Source of the DNA: Chitinophaga pinensis
Lineage (GTDB): Bacteria > Bacteroidota > Bacteroidia > Chitinophagales > Chitinophagaceae
Length of the DNA: 8,739 bases
NCBI GenBank assembly: GCA_943324055.2
Contig: CALPKD020000031.1
Location: forward strand, 1 to 8,739
Direction: 5' to 3'
Within the stretch, counting starts at the first letter, position 1, and the number at the start of each line of letters is the position of its first letter. The translations under genes and the position numbers were made by a program. The notes below the pieces were generated by a model. That model was not told where the DNA came from, did no database searches, and worked only from the letters and a program-made list of their open reading frames with translations. Of this stretch, positions 6,035 to 8,739 are shown in pieces.

Positions 6035-6643
6035 ATGAAAAAAATAATTGTTTCAATGCTAGTATTTGCTTTTGTAAATGCAAAAGCGCAGGATAAATTT
6101 AGCTTAGGAATTAAGGTTGGACAAAATTTATCGACTGTTAATAACGTATACGTCGATCACAATGCTGCGTCTTATCATGTTGGGGTAGTAGCGCAATTTG
6201 GAATTACGAAATTAATTAGTATTGTGCCGGAAGTAATTTTATCACAAACAAAATTGGAAGCGGCTCCAGACCCACTTGACTTTTCTCCCAATAGTATAAT
6301 TAAACCAGAGACCTATCATTTAAATTATTTAGCGATCCCAGTATTGCTTCAAGTAAAACCTTTTAAGGGATTATTGTTACAAGCTGGCCCTCAGTATTCA
6401 ATATTAATTGATCAGAAAAAAGACGGTATTGAAAATGCCACTTTCGCGTTTAAGAGTGGAGAGTTTGCAGCGGTTGCAGGTGCTAAAGTTGATTTAGGCG
6501 GTTTTTTCCTGTATGGTAGATATATAGTAGGCATGGAAAATATCTCATCCGGGAAACAATTAAGCAATCAAATTGCTAATGAATCTAACTGGAAAACAAG
6601 GCAATGGCAATTAGGTATTGGGATGACTTTATTTAACTTTTAG
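6035..6643 (+). CDS. Outer membrane beta-barrel protein, PorT-like family
   Basis: A 202-aa protein with a clear signal peptide: MKKIIVSMLVFAFVNAKAQ, with likely cleavage around A18/Q19. The mature part is rich in alternating strands typical of small 8-stranded barrels: FSLGIKVGQNLS (22-33), HVGVVAQFGITKLISIVPEV (48-67), HLNYLAIPVLLQVKPFKGLL (95-114), LQAGPQYSILI (115-125), FAAVAGAKVDLGGFFLYGRY (144-163) and WQLGIGMTLFNF (191-202). It ends in the C-terminal Phe often seen in BAM substrates. The YLAIPVLLQ...LLQAGP pattern is characteristic of the outer-membrane beta-barrel domain family including PorT-like proteins of Bacteroidota. The function of this copy is unknown, and I do not equate it with PorT of the type IX secretion system. 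Its last 15 bp overlap the end of the opposite-strand DUF4954 gene. Confidence 0.9.
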   Translation: MKKIIVSMLVFAFVNAKAQDKFSLGIKVGQNLSTVNNVYVDHNAASYHVGVVAQFGITKLISIVPEVILSQTKLEAAPDPLDFSPNSIIKPETYHLNYLAIPVLLQVKPFKGLLLQAGPQYSILIDQKKDGIENATFAFKSGEFAAVAGAKVDLGGFFLYGRYIVGMENISSGKQLSNQIANESNWKTRQWQLGIGMTLFNF

Positions 6644-8739
6644 TTGCTCCTTTATTTTGGAAAGTTGGTCCTTAGTCTTTTTTAAAGCAGCTACAGTTTC
6701 TTTAATAAATCCGTTATCCTTAATGTCTCCAACAACAGCTTTCATCTCGGCTTCATTTAAGTACACCATTTTCCTAAACGAATTGCTATAGTCTTTCGCT
6801 CTCGTTTTTTGAATACGGTCCGTAATTTCGGTCTGTATTGTTTCATATTTATTTAACCAGACTATAAATTGCTTTGCAGTTAATTTGCTAAGGCTAACTG
6901 CTGTATTCGCTTCCAAAGCAACCAATGCGTGACTGGCTTTTAGTTTTTCATATTTATTAGAGGTTGAATCGTAAAATTCATGCACTTGGTTCCAGTCCGT
7001 GATAGTGTCATTCTTTATTTTTGTAAGCAATCCATCTACCATTTGTTGTGGGATGAGTTGGCCGCCAATATTTGCCCAAACTTGATTTTTAGGATCTAGT
7101 TTTATCGCGTGAATAGTATTGAGTATGTCTTTTCCTTTTTTATTTTGAACCAAACTTAATAAAGCTGCTATGCCATAGTTAAAAATCATATCATCAAATA
7201 GATGATAGGCTTCATGACACTTAATAAGTCGTGTGGTTCGTTTGCTATTTTCAAAGCCGTCTACAAATACATCCAGTTTGGCAATTTCTTTATTTGTTTT
7301 CGTGTTAAGTATTTGTTCGCCTAATTCAATCAATTGTATTTCGGACAATATTTTTTTGCTTTTTGATTTTGCTAATTGTGCTTTAGCTACCGCAATACTT
7401 ATAATTTTTTTTGATTGAATTAATTCATTCACTGAATCAGGAGCTAAATAACCATATTCGTAGATAGGGGACTTGGTAATGCGCTTGTCTCTGTCAACAT
7501 ATTTCCAGGCGTTTCTAGCTAATGCATAAAAATTATATAAAAACCAATATCCTGGCATGACAATTAATTCATCCTTAATGGGGTCATTGCTAATTAATGA
7601 AAATGGGATAGGAATATTTAATTCATAGTTGTAATCACCTTTGTTTAATAAAGAGAAACTTGCGAAAACAGAATTGTGTTTGATACTCACACATAGGCCT
7701 GGCCAAAACCCTCTGCCCATAATTACTTCCCCATCCGCTCCTCGGCTATTATGGTTGGATCCAAGTGTAGCACCAGCAGCAATATTGCTCTGTCCCATTA
7801 CTAGTGCGGCACATAAGAACGAATTATTGTGATGTTGTTCATGGGCTGGGAATATCAAAGAGTTTAAAACCTCACAACATGAAATGGTTGCATTGGGTCC
7901 TAAGAATGAATTGATTAGCCGAGCACCATATTTTAATTGCGAATAATCAGATACCACAAAGCGGACAGCCTTAATGCCATAAAATATTCTACATCCATAT
8001 CCTACAATACCATTCACTAATTCGCATCCTTCTCCAATTTGAGTCCTTGCTTTTGGGTCTGAGTTGATGGTGACGTTTTTTATTTTATTCGCACCCTTTA
8101 AATAAGCATCTGGCCCAATCCACACATCTTTAATAATCTTACAGTTTTTAATCACGGTTCGATCTCCAATTTTTCCATAATAACCTAGTTTGTCATCAAA
8201 TTGCTTTTCGGTTAATTCAATAAATTTTTGTTGCAATTTTTGATCCTGTCTATTTCGAGTCCACAAATAAGCATCTCCTGCAGTCATTCCGTTAAAAGGC
8301 AATACCTTACGTCCTGTATTTTCATTGCATAATTCAAGCCATATTCTTACCGATTCATCCTCCCCCTTTTTTAAAATGCCATTCCCGAATTTAGAGTGGT
8401 TGGTCGTAACCAATTCATTTACATTATTGATGATTACTTCATTGCCAATAATATAATGAGACAAATAGTTCACATTGTGAATGGATACATTATTACCAAA
8501 GTCGCTACTGATAATGGTGGAGTTATAGATCCCTACAGGGACTATTAAATCACTAAATGAAAGGCAATTGGCTTCGAGGTCGCCAATTCGAATCAATCCA
8601 AAGAAAGTACAATGCTTGACCAATTCGGGATTGAACAATTTAGACACCAACACTTTGCTCCAATCATCACTTGAGTTTTGATTACGTAGCAACACATCTA
8701 TTTCGTGTGATGTAAGGCTGCGGTATTTGATGCCACTCC
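6629..8739 (-). CDS. DUF4954-family left-handed beta-helix protein (5' end outside window)
   Basis: The frame is open to the window edge, giving at least 702 residues. A GTG at 8695 could serve as a start, but the 14 codons before it read SGIKYRSLTSHEID. This matches, from memory, the family's usual opening (YRxLTxxEIxxL...DW), so the real start lies beyond 8739; no ATG in frame is present in the window. Counting from the GTG, residues about 25-105 and 175-345 show irregular hexapeptide-like beta-helix repeats, such as VIKNCKIIKDVWIGPDAYLK and AGATLGSNHNSRGADGEVIM. A conserved insertion contains GRKVLPFNGMTAGDAYLW (128-145). The most striking segment is FPAHEQHHNNSFLCAALVMG (282-301), followed by SNHNSRG and RGFWPGLCVSIKH. 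The C-terminal third (about 415-688) is helical and ends in a short Lys-rich coiled coil. The fold resembles sugar-nucleotide and acyl transferases, but no activity can be assigned. Both strand ends overlap the barrel gene by 15 bp. Confidence 0.88.
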   Translation of the reverse strand, partial: SGIKYRSLTSHEIDVLLRNQNSSDDWSKVLVSKLFNPELVKHCTFFGLIRIGDLEANCLSFSDLIVPVGIYNSTIISSDFGNNVSIHNVNYLSHYIIGNEVIINNVNELVTTNHSKFGNGILKKGEDESVRIWLELCNENTGRKVLPFNGMTAGDAYLWTRNRQDQKLQQKFIELTEKQFDDKLGYYGKIGDRTVIKNCKIIKDVWIGPDAYLKGANKIKNVTINSDPKARTQIGEGCELVNGIVGYGCRIFYGIKAVRFVVSDYSQLKYGARLINSFLGPNATISCCEVLNSLIFPAHEQHHNNSFLCAALVMGQSNIAAGATLGSNHNSRGADGEVIMGRGFWPGLCVSIKHNSVFASFSLLNKGDYNYELNIPIPFSLISNDPIKDELIVMPGYWFLYNFYALARNAWKYVDRDKRITKSPIYEYGYLAPDSVNELIQSKKIISIAVAKAQLAKSKSKKILSEIQLIELGEQILNTKTNKEIAKLDVFVDGFENSKRTTRLIKCHEAYHLFDDMIFNYGIAALLSLVQNKKGKDILNTIHAIKLDPKNQVWANIGGQLIPQQMVDGLLTKIKNDTITDWNQVHEFYDSTSNKYEKLKASHALVALEANTAVSLSKLTAKQFIVWLNKYETIQTEITDRIQKTRAKDYSNSFRKMVYLNEAEMKAVVGDIKDNGFIKETVAALKKTKDQLSKIKEQLKVK

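Noticed and set aside
7233..7832. Plus-strand open frames inside the DUF4954 gene
   Set aside because: Antisense shadows of a continuous 700-residue frame with recognisable family motifs.

Overview
The window looks like a chromosomal core region from a member of the Bacteroidota, most likely Chitinophagales/Chitinophagaceae-like; I cannot place it more finely by eye. The evidence is AT-rich DNA, start sites without clear Shine-Dalgarno sequences, several boxes matching the Bacteroidota -7 consensus TAnnTTTG just upstream of genes, and families largely typical of the phylum (DUF5683, a PorT-like outer membrane barrel, DUF4954). There are no RNA genes, insertion sequences, CRISPR arrays or phage genes.

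Layout. The left edge (1-98, +) holds the last 31 codons of a small membrane protein that resembles the C-terminus of Bacteroidota PspC-domain proteins. A short convergent intergenic region follows. It carries three perfect tandem copies of a 24-bp unit (147-218) and a hairpin (221-239) that contains the kdsA stop codon. From 228 to 4619 every gene is on the minus strand. Read in the direction of transcription they are parA, parB, a DUF5683 membrane protein gene, dapB and an Rrf2-type regulator gene, with gaps of only 2, 31, 15 and 1 nt. After a 91-nt gap with its own promoter-like box comes kdsA.

From a divergent promoter region (4620-4731) the plus strand carries a membrane-anchored calcineurin-like metallophosphoesterase (4732-5967) and a small outer membrane beta-barrel protein (6035-6643). 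The right end is filled by a large DUF4954 protein on the minus strand. It overlaps the barrel gene by 15 bp tail to tail and runs off the window without its start codon.

How the genes fit together. ParA and ParB segregate the chromosome origin. DapB makes the precursor of lysine and meso-diaminopimelate for peptidoglycan. KdsA makes Kdo-8-phosphate for lipid A/LPS inner core. DUF5683, the barrel and the phosphoesterase belong to the envelope. The region is therefore a cell-cycle and cell-envelope neighbourhood. The least understood parts are DUF4954 (a large left-handed beta-helix protein with a conserved His/Asn-rich segment), DUF5683 inside the par operon, the four-cysteine Rrf2 regulator at the end of that operon, and the 24-bp repeats behind kdsA. 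I see no clear sign of a wholly new multi-gene system; most of the window is conserved housekeeping.
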